Source of the DNA: Maridesulfovibrio ferrireducens
Lineage (GTDB): Bacteria > Desulfobacterota > Desulfovibrionia > Desulfovibrionales > Desulfovibrionaceae
Reading direction: 5' to 3'
Assembly: GCF_016342405.1 (NCBI RefSeq)
Contig: NZ_JAEINN010000015.1
Span: 1-64,000 of the forward strand
DNA length: 64,000 bases
The translations under genes were made by a program, and so were the position numbers. How positions within the stretch are numbered: position 1 is the stretch's first letter; every line of letters starts with the position of its first letter. Of the stretch, positions 1 through 8,289 are shown one piece after another. The notes below the pieces were generated by a model, which was not told the DNA's origin, searched no databases, and saw nothing but the letters and a program-made list of their open reading frames with translations.

Positions 1-63
1 AGCAATAGAAAAGTTGGCGCAAGAGAGTTCTCAAGGATAAGGGCGCAGGAAGAAGCTTATTAA
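1..63 (+). other. Possible 3' end of an upstream plus-strand gene
   Basis: Two plus-strand frames are open from the window edge. One ends with TAA at 38-40 and the other with TAA at 61-63. The bidirectional terminator that follows fits a plus-strand gene ending here, but too little sequence is visible to choose the frame or name the product. Confidence 0.3.
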
Positions 64-66
64 AAG

Positions 67-100
67 AAAAGCCCTCGACATAACGCCGAGGGCTTTCTTG
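67..100. terminator. Bidirectional Rho-independent terminator
   Basis: A 7-bp GC-rich stem (71-77 with 87-93) is flanked by an A-rich run on the left and a T-rich run on the right. It can therefore end transcription on both strands: the gene entering from the left edge and the minus-strand outer-membrane gene that ends at 185. Confidence 0.75.
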
Positions 101-184
101 ATCGTAAACTTCCATATTAAAGAATAGTTGTCATAACATGCTTAATTTAAATAAATAGTTTTCTTGATTGTGAATTGATAACTC

Positions 185-802
185 CTAAAAAGTGAACCTA
201 ATCCCGCCAGTAACTCTGTTGGATAGATAGTCCCCCTTAACTCCGTCATAGTCCAATTCCTTGAGTCCTACTTTCAACTTATAATCGAGGTCCAAAGATA
301 TGTTCTCAGTAAGTCTGTACCCTATGCCGACAATTGGTTGAACAAGAGGGATGCTTGTTGATCCGTCTGCGCTTAGGCTCCAATATTTAATCTCTGAGTC
401 TGACCACCCATATCCTACGCCAGCCCCGAGGTATGAAAACAATCTTGTTTCTGTTCCTGAAAATTCATACAGCACGTTTCCCATAATTGACTTCATATCG
501 AGAGATCCATCAACGTCTATTGACTTGTCGTCCTCTTTCCCGCGCCCTAAATCTGAAGTGAAGTAACTGCCTTCTAATTCTACTCGCCAACCCTGCTTCC
601 ATTTATAACCAGCGGCAACAGTCCCACCATACCCTACGTCGAAGGTCAAGCTATAGGGAGTTTTACTGATATCAGTTTCTGCTATATACTGACCACCAAC
701 TCCGGCAGAAACATATGGTCCAGCCTTAAAGTAATTATCGAAAGCTTGAGCTGGAACAGAGAAAAGCAGAATAGCCGCAAATGCCAAAAGTAGTTTTTTC
801 AC
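185..802 (-). CDS. Outer-membrane beta-barrel protein
   Basis: A 205-residue exported protein. Residues 1-20 form a classic Sec signal peptide (KK, hydrophobic core, AQA cleavage motif). The rest alternates polar and hydrophobic residues in short strands rich in Gly, Tyr and Phe, and ends in the sequence ITF-like 'GGIRFTF', the terminal-Phe signal typical of BAM substrates. The size and the 'GAGVGYGWSDSE' loop fit the small OmpA/OmpW/opacity-type 8-strand barrels. The start is a GTG preceded by AGGGGA at good spacing. It is transcribed alone and ends at the bidirectional terminator near 71-93. No ligand or specific role can be assigned. Confidence 0.85.
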   Translation of the reverse strand: MKKLLLAFAAILLFSVPAQAFDNYFKAGPYVSAGVGGQYIAETDISKTPYSLTFDVGYGGTVAAGYKWKQGWRVELEGSYFTSDLGRGKEDDKSIDVDGSLDMKSIMGNVLYEFSGTETRLFSYLGAGVGYGWSDSEIKYWSLSADGSTSIPLVQPIVGIGYRLTENISLDLDYKLKVGLKELDYDGVKGDYLSNRVTGGIRFTF

Positions 803-1007
803 AATTTCCCCTAAAGTTAAGATCTCATTAAGAAGTATAATTATTGCATAAGTTTTATACTTAAAATCACAATAAAGGTGTTTTGTCTATACTGGCTAGG
901 ATAAATTTGTGATCAAAGTATCGCGTGATAGCATGTGAAATGTAATTGATTTGCAGGTGAGATAAATATAATGAATGAGGAAGGAAATAATTCCGCTACC
1001 CAACAGT

Positions 1008-1044
1008 AAAGCCCTCGTTTCTCATTGTGAGATTCGGGGGCTTT
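1008..1044 (+). terminator. Orphan terminator-like hairpin
   Basis: The hairpin has a G/C-rich outer stem (about 1008-1017 with 1035-1044), an inner TCTCA/TGAGA stem and a 3' TTT. It lies downstream of no recognised plus-strand gene and may end a small RNA or the 12-codon ORF at 971-1009. Confidence 0.45.
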
Positions 1045-1082
1045 GCTTATGTGCAAAAAAAGGAAGTGTAGACCAGAGTGTA

Positions 1083-1126
1083 TACCAAAAGAAAAGGGTT
1101 TAGCTAATTGTGTTAGCTAAACCCTT
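1083..1126 (-). terminator. Terminator of tRNA-Pro
   Basis: A 14-bp perfect inverted repeat (1094-1107 with 1113-1126) is followed on the minus strand by a T-rich tract, immediately 3' of the tRNA-Pro CCA end. Confidence 0.8.
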
Positions 1127-1134
1127 GATTTCTA

Positions 1135-1211
1135 TGGTCGGGGCGAAGAGATTCGAACTCCCGGCATCCTGCTCCCAAAGCAGGCGCGCTACCAAACTGC
1201 GCCACGCCCCG
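1135..1211 (-). tRNA. tRNA-Pro (TGG anticodon)
   Basis: A cloverleaf can be folded on the minus strand. The 7-bp acceptor stem pairs 1205-1211 with 1139-1145, and the anticodon loop TTTGGGA carries TGG. A TTCGAAT T-loop is present, the discriminator is A, and the 3' CCA is genomically encoded (1135-1137). It reads CCN proline codons and is followed by its own terminator. Confidence 0.95.
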
Positions 1212-1371
1212 ACTGATATAATTTGCTGCACTAGCGCTGTGCACAAAAAAGGGGATAGTTGAAACGTATGTGCTTGGCAAGTGTTAATTTCATAAAAATG
1301 AAAATAAATTTAAGTCTTTTAGGTTTTATTGTTTATTTTCAGGTGTTTATTGTTTTTAATTTATTTTTCAA

Positions 1372-2400
1372 TTAATTGGACTTGTTCTCAAAAACCCCAT
1401 TTGCGTGGCATCCGCAGTATTTACACATGCCATGATCAACTCCCATATTTTCCATTGAAAAGCCTAATCTGCGGATAATTTCTTTGTTGCAGGAAGGGCA
1501 GAACGTTGAGGAAAATTCATTTCCAGGAACATTACCTATATATATGTACTTGAGTCCCGCGTCGTTCCCTGCTTGTCGGGCAAGGGTCAGAGATGTCATA
1601 GGGGTTACCGGACAATCCTGCATCATATAGTCGGGATGAAAGCGGGAGATATGCCACGGGACTTCTTCGCCAAGTTCTGTAGCTATGAAGTTTGCCAGTT
1701 GTTTCAGTTCAGATATCTCATCATTTTTGCCGGGAATGAGCAGGGTTGTTACTTCCAGCCACCAGCCCAGTTTTTTAATGTGCTTGAGCGTTTCGAGTAC
1801 AGGGTTCAGTTTGCCTTTGCAGATTTCCTTATAAAACGTGTTGTTGAAACTTTTTAGATCAATGTTGGCAGCATCAATTAAGGGGGCAAGTTCTTCGAGA
1901 CATTCAGGACTTTGAAATCCGTTTGAAACTATGATGTTTTTTAAACCGTGATCGTGAGCAAGTTTTGCAGTGTCCTGCATAAGCTCAAAAAATATAGTCG
2001 GTTCTGAATAGGTGTAGGATATGGACTTACATTTGTGGGATATAGCAAGCTCGACCAGTGTTTCGGGCGTTACTTTCTGTCCTGTTACCTCGCGGCCCGA
2101 TTTTGGGTGTTGTGATAACGAGGCATTTTGGCAGAATTCACAGCCGAAATTACAACCTTGCGTGCCTAGTGAAAAAGTACTGGTGCCGGGCAGAAAGTGA
2201 TAGAGCGGTTTTTTTTCAACGGGGTCAATGTTGATCGCTGCGACCAAGTCGTATGTTTTTGTCATCAGCGAACCGTCAATGTTCTGCCGGACTCCGCATA
2301 TTCCATGATTGTCAGGCTCTATAATACAAAAATGATTACAGAGACGGCATTGGACTTTTCCGTTTTTCAATTCTTTCCATAGTCGTGCAGGGTGTAGCAT
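1372..2400 (-). CDS. amrS: AmmeMemoRadiSam-system radical SAM enzyme
   Basis: A 342-residue radical SAM protein. The cluster motif CxxxCxxC sits at C83-C87-C90. The N-terminus has additional cysteines (C18, C21, C25, C35) and the C-terminus has a zinc-ribbon-like CPSC...CKYCGC segment. This architecture, with a PflA-like core and the 'LGTQGCNFGCEFCQN' context, is that of AmrS, the radical SAM member of the AmmeMemoRadiSam set, whose partners are a Memo-like and an AMMECR1-like protein. Neither partner is visible in this window. It reads downstream of a small exported protein (12-bp gap), suggesting co-transcription. The substrate is not known from the sequence; pyruvate-formate-lyase-activase-like annotations would be an alternative name. 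Confidence 0.85.
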   Translation of the reverse strand: MLHPARLWKELKNGKVQCRLCNHFCIIEPDNHGICGVRQNIDGSLMTKTYDLVAAINIDPVEKKPLYHFLPGTSTFSLGTQGCNFGCEFCQNASLSQHPKSGREVTGQKVTPETLVELAISHKCKSISYTYSEPTIFFELMQDTAKLAHDHGLKNIIVSNGFQSPECLEELAPLIDAANIDLKSFNNTFYKEICKGKLNPVLETLKHIKKLGWWLEVTTLLIPGKNDEISELKQLANFIATELGEEVPWHISRFHPDYMMQDCPVTPMTSLTLARQAGNDAGLKYIYIGNVPGNEFSSTFCPSCNKEIIRRLGFSMENMGVDHGMCKYCGCHANGVFENKSN

Positions 2401-2412
2401 TTTTGGAAGTCC

Positions 2413-2676
2413 TTATCTTTTAATTTCAGGGACAATAAGAATAGGGCCGATGTTCGGCGTGTCCTTTTCATCCTTTTCTTTTGGTCTGGTGCTCATTATA
2501 TTAGACTTGTTTCCGGACTCAATTGAGATTTCATTGTTGTCTTGTCTTGTTCCCATGCGAATATTTTCCCGGTCTTTGGCAGTGTCCTTATTAATAAATT
2601 TAGTTCCAGCCAAAGCAGCCCCTGAGAAAATAAGTCCAAAAATAATAAATCCGAATATTAAAGTTTTCTTGTACAT
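2413..2676 (-). CDS. Small exported or membrane-anchored protein, unknown
   Basis: 87 residues when started at the ATG at 2676, which has GGAG eight bases upstream; a longer in-frame start at 2694 lacks a comparable ribosome-binding site. Residues 1-23 form a signal peptide or anchor (KK followed by a Phe/Ile/Gly-rich hydrophobic run ending ALAG). The mature part is short, charged and low in complexity, and it ends in a hydrophobic 'IGPILIVPEI' segment. No family is recognised. It precedes amrS by 12 bp on the same strand, so the two may share a transcript, but nothing in the sequence links them functionally. Confidence 0.65.
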   Translation of the reverse strand: MYKKTLIFGFIIFGLIFSGAALAGTKFINKDTAKDRENIRMGTRQDNNEISIESGNKSNIMSTRPKEKDEKDTPNIGPILIVPEIKR

Positions 2677-2974
2677 GATATTTCTCCGTGTCATACTGTA
2701 CCAGACTGTTCAGAATTTGGCACCTTCTTAGTTACTCCGAAAACTAAAAGAGTAGAACATGTTAACCATTCGTATCTTTTGAGTTTTATAGCTGATCATC
2801 ATCTATATTTTAACTATAGTGAATGATTCTGCTTCTTCGTCAGGTCGTGTAAATCAATGCAAGCTGCGGACCTTAGTTGTTTTATCATCGATAAAAGGTG
2901 CAATGATGCGCCTTGAACTCTTATCGATTTCAGCATATACAATCCATTCTTAGAGATTGTTAGGAGATAAATAT

Positions 2975-4021
2975 ATGGCAAGTCGTTCTGATGCTTACAA
3001 GGCCGCCGGTGTTAATATCGACGCGGCAAATGATTTTATAGGTCGCATTAAAGGTATGGTGGGTTCCACCTTTACCAAAGGTGTAGTCACGGATATCGGT
3101 GGTTTCGGCGGGCTTTTCAAGCTTGACCTGACCCAAATGGAAGAGCCTGTTCTTGTAGCAGGAACCGATGGCGTGGGTACTAAATTAAAACTGGCTTTCG
3201 CGTTAGACAAACACGATACCATCGGTATTGATCTTGTCGCTATGAGCGTGAATGACATCTTGGTACAGGGCGCAAAGCCTTTGTTTTTCCTTGATTATTT
3301 TGCAACAGGAAAGCTGGAAGTAGGCGTAGCTGAAACAGTCCTTTCCGGAATAGTTGAAGGGTGTAAAATGTCATCCTGCGCTCTGCTTGGCGGAGAAACC
3401 GCAGAAATGCCCGGATTTTATGCCGATGGCGAATATGACCTGTCCGGCTTCTGCGTCGGTATGGTTGATAACGCAAATATTGTTGATGGTTCTTCCATTA
3501 CAATCGGTGATTCAATCATCGGCCTTGCTTCCTCAGGTGTCCATTCAAACGGATATTCTCTGGTTCGTAAACTGTATGATGAATCCGGTCTTGCAGCAGA
3601 TGACCTTCTGCCCGGTACGGATCAAAAAATCGGAGAAGCTCTTATTACTCCGACTAAAATTTATGCAGACGCTGTACGCAATATTATCCGCGAAATCGAA
3701 GTTAAGGGAATGGTTCATGTTACCGGCGGCGGTTTCTATGACAATCTGCCTAGAATTCTGCCTCAGCAGGTTACAGCAGAAATTAATTTCGGAACATGGG
3801 AAGTTCTTCCTGTGTTTAACTGGATGAAAGAACAGGGTAATCTCAGTTGGCCTGAAATGTTACAGATTTTCAACTGTGGTATCGGTTACATCATGGTTGT
3901 TAAAGGTGACAGAGAAGAAGACGTTATCAATAGACTTAATGGCATGGACATTAAATCTTGGAAAATCGGAGAAATAACTGCCAGAGATGGTGATTCCGAA
4001 CAGGTAAACGTTAATTTCTAA
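2975..4021 (+). CDS. purM: Phosphoribosylformylglycinamidine cyclo-ligase (AIR synthetase)
   Basis: 348 residues, the usual PurM length. It catalyses ATP-dependent closure of the imidazole ring of FGAM to give AIR, step five of de novo purine synthesis, in the cytoplasm. Family hallmarks are the early 'GGFGGLF' segment, the 'GTDGVGTKLK' motif, 'NDILVQGAKPLFFLDY', 'GGETAEMPG' and 'HVTGGGFYDNLPR', all seen intact. The ATG at 2975 is preferred because AGGAG lies eight bases upstream; an in-frame start at 2957 has no such site. It is monocistronic, ending at a strong terminator (4043-4076). A 7-bp inverted repeat (2880-2886/2890-2896) lies in its upstream region; its meaning is unknown. Confidence 0.97.
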   Translation: MASRSDAYKAAGVNIDAANDFIGRIKGMVGSTFTKGVVTDIGGFGGLFKLDLTQMEEPVLVAGTDGVGTKLKLAFALDKHDTIGIDLVAMSVNDILVQGAKPLFFLDYFATGKLEVGVAETVLSGIVEGCKMSSCALLGGETAEMPGFYADGEYDLSGFCVGMVDNANIVDGSSITIGDSIIGLASSGVHSNGYSLVRKLYDESGLAADDLLPGTDQKIGEALITPTKIYADAVRNIIREIEVKGMVHVTGGGFYDNLPRILPQQVTAEINFGTWEVLPVFNWMKEQGNLSWPEMLQIFNCGIGYIMVVKGDREEDVINRLNGMDIKSWKIGEITARDGDSEQVNVNF

Positions 4022-4042
4022 ATCCTGATCAAGATTAAAATT

Positions 4043-4079
4043 AAAAACCCCTGAAACTAAAGTTTCAGGGGTTTTTTTT
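4043..4079. terminator. Bidirectional terminator between purM and ydbL-like gene
   Basis: A 16-bp near-perfect stem (4043-4058 with 4061-4076) is flanked by A and T runs. It serves purM on the plus strand and the DUF1318 gene on the minus strand. Confidence 0.9.
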
Positions 4080-4101
4080 GTAATTAAATTATCAAGCTGA
4101 A

Positions 4102-4701
4102 TTATTTCTTTTTCCAGTTGCCTGACGCATCTTGAATCCACCATCCTGCGGGTGCTTTTTTCTGCCATACCTCGGTGAAGATGTTTGTGACTTTCACAAT
4201 TTCACTTCCGGGAATGTTCATTGATGCTGCAACTTCTGCGTATAGTTTTTTTCTCGTACTGTTATCCTGTGAAATTAATCTGCGGACTGCTGCGGTGTCA
4301 GGAAGACTTAAACCACTCTTATTTATCAGTTCCAGATATCCACTGTTGTTGATGCCTATATTCCCGGCATTGTAATAGGGGATAAGTTGCTGGTGGTTTG
4401 CCGCGATATTTTGTTTCAAGCCTCTGATCGCAGAGTTGGACTGTTTAAGTCCTTCAATGTCGGATTCGGTAACGTCCTGTGCATATGCGGCAGATGGCGT
4501 TATGAATGCAAGAAAAGACCGTAGAGACGAGCTGTCTTTGTTATTTACGGGTTGTTGAGAATCGGAACCGTAAATGTCATCGACGATATCTTCAGCCGCT
4601 TTTTCGACCTGCGCTGCCGGAAAATATATGTTTACAGTGACGCAGGCTGCAAAGGCAAAAAGAGTCATCAACGTTAAAACCTGAGCGGTTTTTTTGATCA
4701 T
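4102..4701 (-). CDS. YdbL-family (DUF1318) lipoprotein
   Basis: 199 residues. The N-terminus is a signal peptide ending in a lipobox-like FAAC, after which comes the conserved 'VNIYFPAA' of DUF1318 proteins, a low-complexity linker (about residues 45-75) and the helical YdbL domain ending in the conserved Trp-rich 'GWWIQDASGNWKKK'. YdbL acts with the inner-membrane-anchored YdbH bridge and the outer-membrane lipoprotein YnbE in anterograde phospholipid transport in enterobacteria. It sits 21 bp behind the YdbH-like gene, as in E. coli, but no separate ynbE is seen. The lipidated segment here might take that role (inference). GGAG lies eight bases before the ATG. Confidence 0.8.
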   Translation of the reverse strand: MIKKTAQVLTLMTLFAFAACVTVNIYFPAAQVEKAAEDIVDDIYGSDSQQPVNNKDSSSLRSFLAFITPSAAYAQDVTESDIEGLKQSNSAIRGLKQNIAANHQQLIPYYNAGNIGINNSGYLELINKSGLSLPDTAAVRRLISQDNSTRKKLYAEVAASMNIPGSEIVKVTNIFTEVWQKKAPAGWWIQDASGNWKKK

Positions 4702-4722
4702 AATTATCTCCTGTTAAGGAAT

Positions 4723-6837
4723 TTAGCGCGACCCTGATATTCTTTTCAATCTTTTCAGCATGTCGGAAAAGCTGATGAGGTTTTCAGGGTTGCTGTTAAT
4801 AACATTTATACCGAATAATGGCGGCCTCTTAATTATATACTCGATTCCGTCCTCTCTGATCAAGCCTCGTATTTTAAACAAGTCGTGGTCTAAAGTACAC
4901 TCAAGACCCAGTCCTGCATAACTGAATTCCTGGAAAAATTGTGAAAACATACCAACTCCGACACCTGTAAGGCCTGAACCTGTTCCAATCACAGATAAGG
5001 TGTTAACGGCTTTGAGACTGATTGCCTGATCAGTGTCCGAATCAGGGACTGTAACAGCGTAAAGCTTAAATTTAGCAGGTTGGTCGTACGCTATGACTAA
5101 GTCTGTCAGATCAAGGTTCATTCTACCTGTGATGCGCCCGATATCAAGAGCTTCACTGAGTGGCTTGAGTTTCAGTGTTCCAATATTGAAATCTGCCCCG
5201 TACTGTCGGGATTTTGAAAAAGGATTATCAGCAAATATCTCTGATATTTTTATTTTGCCGCCGTATACTTCTCCCGAAAAACTTCCAAGTGTTGATAACC
5301 GCTTTTCAAGTAGCCAGAATTCGATATTACCGTCTATTTGACCGTCAACAGGCAGAGACGCGGGCGAAAGGGGCAATAGATTGACATCCTTTGCGTTTAG
5401 TTTGCCATGCAGAGCAAAGCCGCTGGAAAAAGGATTATCTACAGTAAGTTTTGAAAGTTTAATTTTCCCGCCGCCAAGAGGAATTTCATCTAGGTTTCCG
5501 AACACAGCTTTGTTTGAAGAAAGGGTTATCGGAATATTGAAATCTGACAACTGAAGCTGTCCCGCCTCGAGTTTGCCAATTTTTATAAAACCTTGCTTAG
5601 GTGCGGTTAAATCTTTGTCTGGTTGCGGATATAAATTTGTGTCGAGTGAAGCGGAAAACGGAATATTTGCTGTTATTGATTTTGAGGTAATAATTGAAGA
5701 ATTAAAATCTCCCTTTGTCAGGTTTATGTTTCCAGACAGAATTGTTTTTTCAGGACTTCCTTTGAAGTTGCATAAAAGGGCAAGAGTTCCGTTAGCGGAA
5801 AGTTGTTCAAGTGAAAAAGGTTCAACCGCAAGAGTTTTAAACGGTGCCGCTAAAGCCGGGATTTGCAAGAGGACTTCCCCTGAATAATTAAGTCCGTTTT
5901 TAGTCTTTTTGATCAGCGTCTTTGCAGTAATATTTCCCATTTTTTCCCATTGCGTATTTATTCGGGAAGAAATGTTTCCTTGTTTATCCGGCAGGGTTGA
6001 AATCAGGGTTGTTTTCAGTGGATGCTTGTTAAGATTTAAATATAAAGTGTCAAAAAGAGCTTCACCTGAATTAATTTCTAAAGTCGTTTTAATCTGCGGT
6101 TTGTTGACGGGAATAGTAGACTTTAGCGTACCTGAAAAGTTATCAATTAAGTAAAGACCATCTGGTGAAGCTATCGAAAGTTCGCTGAATTTAAGTAAAA
6201 AACTTGATTCCGGTTTAGTTTTGATTTTGCGGAGTGTGAGTGACAGAGCAAGTTTACCTTGTTTTTCCCAGTCAGACTTTACTTCGCTTAGCAGTTTGTT
6301 TGCTATTTTTTCCAGCAGTGGGAGGGGATCAATAATATTTAATGACAGGGTTCCATCAAAAGCCGGTGAATAATTTAAATTCGTTTTTATCAGAGGAAGG
6401 TTGCCGACTGCTATAGAAATATTTTTAAACTGGGCAGATCCTTTTTCTGTAAAGAATCTACCGTTTCCTTTAATTGAAATGTCGGGGTTTTGTAATTCAA
6501 GTTCGGGGAGACTTATTCCGAGTTTTTTGATTTGGATGGATAAGTTCCGAAAAGCAACACTTCCTTCTTCTAAGCGAACCTCAGTATTTATTCTGATTTT
6601 AGCGGTTTTCAGTGGGCTTTTTTGCGGTATAAATTCTCCGATGAAATGGAAGTTTGTCGTTTTGATATGTTTAAGAGATCCTTTGAGAACGCCGGATAGA
6701 CCCGCTTGAGGGATATTTACCGCAAACTGCCAGTTCACACCGAAAGAGTTTACTTTTTCGGCGTAAGCAGAGTGAGGCGATATGAGCATCAGCAGTAAAA
6801 AAAAGCTGATCAGCATTGATAGTGGGCGGCGATTCAT
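4723..6837 (-). CDS. ydbH: YdbH-like intermembrane phospholipid transport protein
   Basis: About 704 residues when started at the ATG at 6837, which places a clean signal anchor (residues 1-29, ending AYA) at the N-terminus; an upstream TTG at 6927 would add 30 residues that bury it. The body is the repetitive beta-strand pattern of AsmA/TamB-like bridge proteins, with a C-terminal YdbH-type domain (features such as 'GTGSGLTGVGVGMFSQF'). In enterobacteria YdbH is one of three redundant AsmA-like proteins thought to carry phospholipids from the inner to the outer membrane. The following gene is its usual partner YdbL. It starts just downstream of the terminator of the previous operon. Confidence 0.75.
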   Translation of the reverse strand: MNRRPLSMLISFFLLLMLISPHSAYAEKVNSFGVNWQFAVNIPQAGLSGVLKGSLKHIKTTNFHFIGEFIPQKSPLKTAKIRINTEVRLEEGSVAFRNLSIQIKKLGISLPELELQNPDISIKGNGRFFTEKGSAQFKNISIAVGNLPLIKTNLNYSPAFDGTLSLNIIDPLPLLEKIANKLLSEVKSDWEKQGKLALSLTLRKIKTKPESSFLLKFSELSIASPDGLYLIDNFSGTLKSTIPVNKPQIKTTLEINSGEALFDTLYLNLNKHPLKTTLISTLPDKQGNISSRINTQWEKMGNITAKTLIKKTKNGLNYSGEVLLQIPALAAPFKTLAVEPFSLEQLSANGTLALLCNFKGSPEKTILSGNINLTKGDFNSSIITSKSITANIPFSASLDTNLYPQPDKDLTAPKQGFIKIGKLEAGQLQLSDFNIPITLSSNKAVFGNLDEIPLGGGKIKLSKLTVDNPFSSGFALHGKLNAKDVNLLPLSPASLPVDGQIDGNIEFWLLEKRLSTLGSFSGEVYGGKIKISEIFADNPFSKSRQYGADFNIGTLKLKPLSEALDIGRITGRMNLDLTDLVIAYDQPAKFKLYAVTVPDSDTDQAISLKAVNTLSVIGTGSGLTGVGVGMFSQFFQEFSYAGLGLECTLDHDLFKIRGLIREDGIEYIIKRPPLFGINVINSNPENLISFSDMLKRLKRISGSR

Positions 6838-6951
6838 TTCTTTCTTATACACTTCAGGTTGAATGGTGAAAAGTGAAGCTTCAACATATCCTGAGATTAT
6901 TTTTTTATTATTTAGAATGTCTAACAATAAAGTTCGCGGTTATTCAGATAT

Positions 6952-6989
6952 TAAAAAGCCGTCAAAAAACGATTTGTTTTCTGACGGCT
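6952..6989 (-). terminator. Terminator of the EAL-HDOD/kinase/radical-SAM operon
   Basis: A 14-bp stem with one mismatch (6957-6970 with 6976-6989) is followed on the minus strand by TTTTT, 30 bp after the radical SAM stop codon. Confidence 0.85.
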
Positions 6990-7019
6990 AAGTAATAGCT
7001 GGAGATAAGGAATAATTTA

Positions 7020-8285
7020 TCAGTCGCCCAGATAAGGGTTAAAATATCCGAAACCGATCCAAGGGCATTCCGATTTAATTCTTTTGCGGAAATTAACGAA
7101 TCCCATTCCGGGGCCGAGATCATTATCTTCGACCAGTTCCATATAAAGGTCAGGGTCTATGTTGAGATTGCGAAGCTGAATGAAGTCGAACTTTGATTCT
7201 GTTGCGGCTTTAATAAGTGCATTCACTTCATTTTCTGTATCGCTTACTCCTGGGAAATAGAGGTAGTTGAGAGATACATGCAGTCCAAGTTCTTTGGCAG
7301 TGTGGATGGTCGCAAGTACGTCTTCAAACTTATACCCTTTGGGACGGTAATAAGCATTGTATACTGGTTCCAGAAAGCTGTTCAAACTTACTCTGATAGA
7401 GGTAAGCCCTGCTTCTGAGAGAGGCTTCATTGTCGCGGTCAAAGAACCATTGGTATTTATGTTAACAGTTCCCTTGCCGCCTTCGTCGCGATATCTCTGT
7501 ACGGCTTCGCAAAGTAGCTTAGCCTCAGTCAATGGTTCGCCTTCGCAACCTTGACCGAATGAAAAAATCGGCTTTGATTCGCGTTTGGCGTGATAGTGCA
7601 TTATTTCCGTGATTTCATCAGCAGTCGGCGTAAATTTGATGCGTTCCTGTGTGGAAGGAAATCCGGAATCTTCGGGTTGTTCAGATATGCAGCCGATGCA
7701 GCGGGCATTGCAGGTCCGGGCAGTTGGAAGCGGTGCTTCAAACCTGCCGAGAGCAAGATTCTTTGCTGCGGGGCAGCCGTAAGTCAGAGCGCAGTTTGCA
7801 AGGTGTTTCACCAAGCGGTTTTCAGGCATGTCTTTCATCAGCCTTTTTGCGCCGGACTCAACTTTCTGCTGTGGTATTTTAGTAAAAATCTGGCGTTTAT
7901 CTTCATCTACAACCTTGGCTGTAATCCAGAATCTGCCGTTGGCATAACCGACTGCGCCATAGGCGAACATCGGTAAGATAGGTGCGTCTTCGGTATTTGC
8001 ATAGGCAGCTAGTCCGGTCAGTGTGTGGCCGGGACAGGCAAATGCGGCTACGGCTAACCCTTCAACTTCTTCAACTTCACCGGTTTCGGAGTTTAGCCCA
8101 AGCGGGATTCTTCCAGGCAGTAAGAAAAATTCACTGTCAGGAGGCAGCGGGATATATTCTTCGGGTTTGGGTTGAGCCAGCTCATCCCCTCTGCGGCAAA
8201 TCATTTCAAATTCAGGGTGATCGAATATTTGACCGTCTTTATCCGCGTAAACGAGGAGAGGACGCGGTTTCTTTTTTGAAGACAT
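7020..8285 (-). CDS. Radical SAM protein of unknown substrate
   Basis: 421 residues. The radical SAM cluster motif C192-x3-C196-x2-C199 lies unusually far in, behind a roughly 190-residue N-terminal region that contains two further cysteines (C165, C171) close to the core. Downstream are 'SFGQGCEGEPLTE' (GEP-like SAM-binding segment) and 'NINTNGSL', both typical of the family. There is no C-terminal SPASM-like cysteine cluster. It is the last gene of a three-gene operon, starting 4 bp after the histidine kinase (AGGA ribosome-binding site inside that gap). The link to a signalling pair suggests a regulated or regulatory reaction, but no substrate can be named. Confidence 0.8.
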   Translation of the reverse strand: MSSKKKPRPLLVYADKDGQIFDHPEFEMICRRGDELAQPKPEEYIPLPPDSEFFLLPGRIPLGLNSETGEVEEVEGLAVAAFACPGHTLTGLAAYANTEDAPILPMFAYGAVGYANGRFWITAKVVDEDKRQIFTKIPQQKVESGAKRLMKDMPENRLVKHLANCALTYGCPAAKNLALGRFEAPLPTARTCNARCIGCISEQPEDSGFPSTQERIKFTPTADEITEIMHYHAKRESKPIFSFGQGCEGEPLTEAKLLCEAVQRYRDEGGKGTVNINTNGSLTATMKPLSEAGLTSIRVSLNSFLEPVYNAYYRPKGYKFEDVLATIHTAKELGLHVSLNYLYFPGVSDTENEVNALIKAATESKFDFIQLRNLNIDPDLYMELVEDNDLGPGMGFVNFRKRIKSECPWIGFGYFNPYLGD

Positions 8286-8289
8286 TAAA

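Larger units (their letters stand above)
803..1134. other. Intergenic stretch with orphan hairpin and micro-ORF
   Basis: This 332-bp gap holds the promoter side of the barrel gene. It also holds a plus-strand hairpin with a short T run (1008-1044) that no annotated gene explains, and the terminator of tRNA-Pro (1083-1126). A 12-codon ORF (971-1009) preceded by AGGTGAG ends directly at the orphan hairpin, so a short plus-strand transcript is possible but unproven. Confidence 0.5.
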
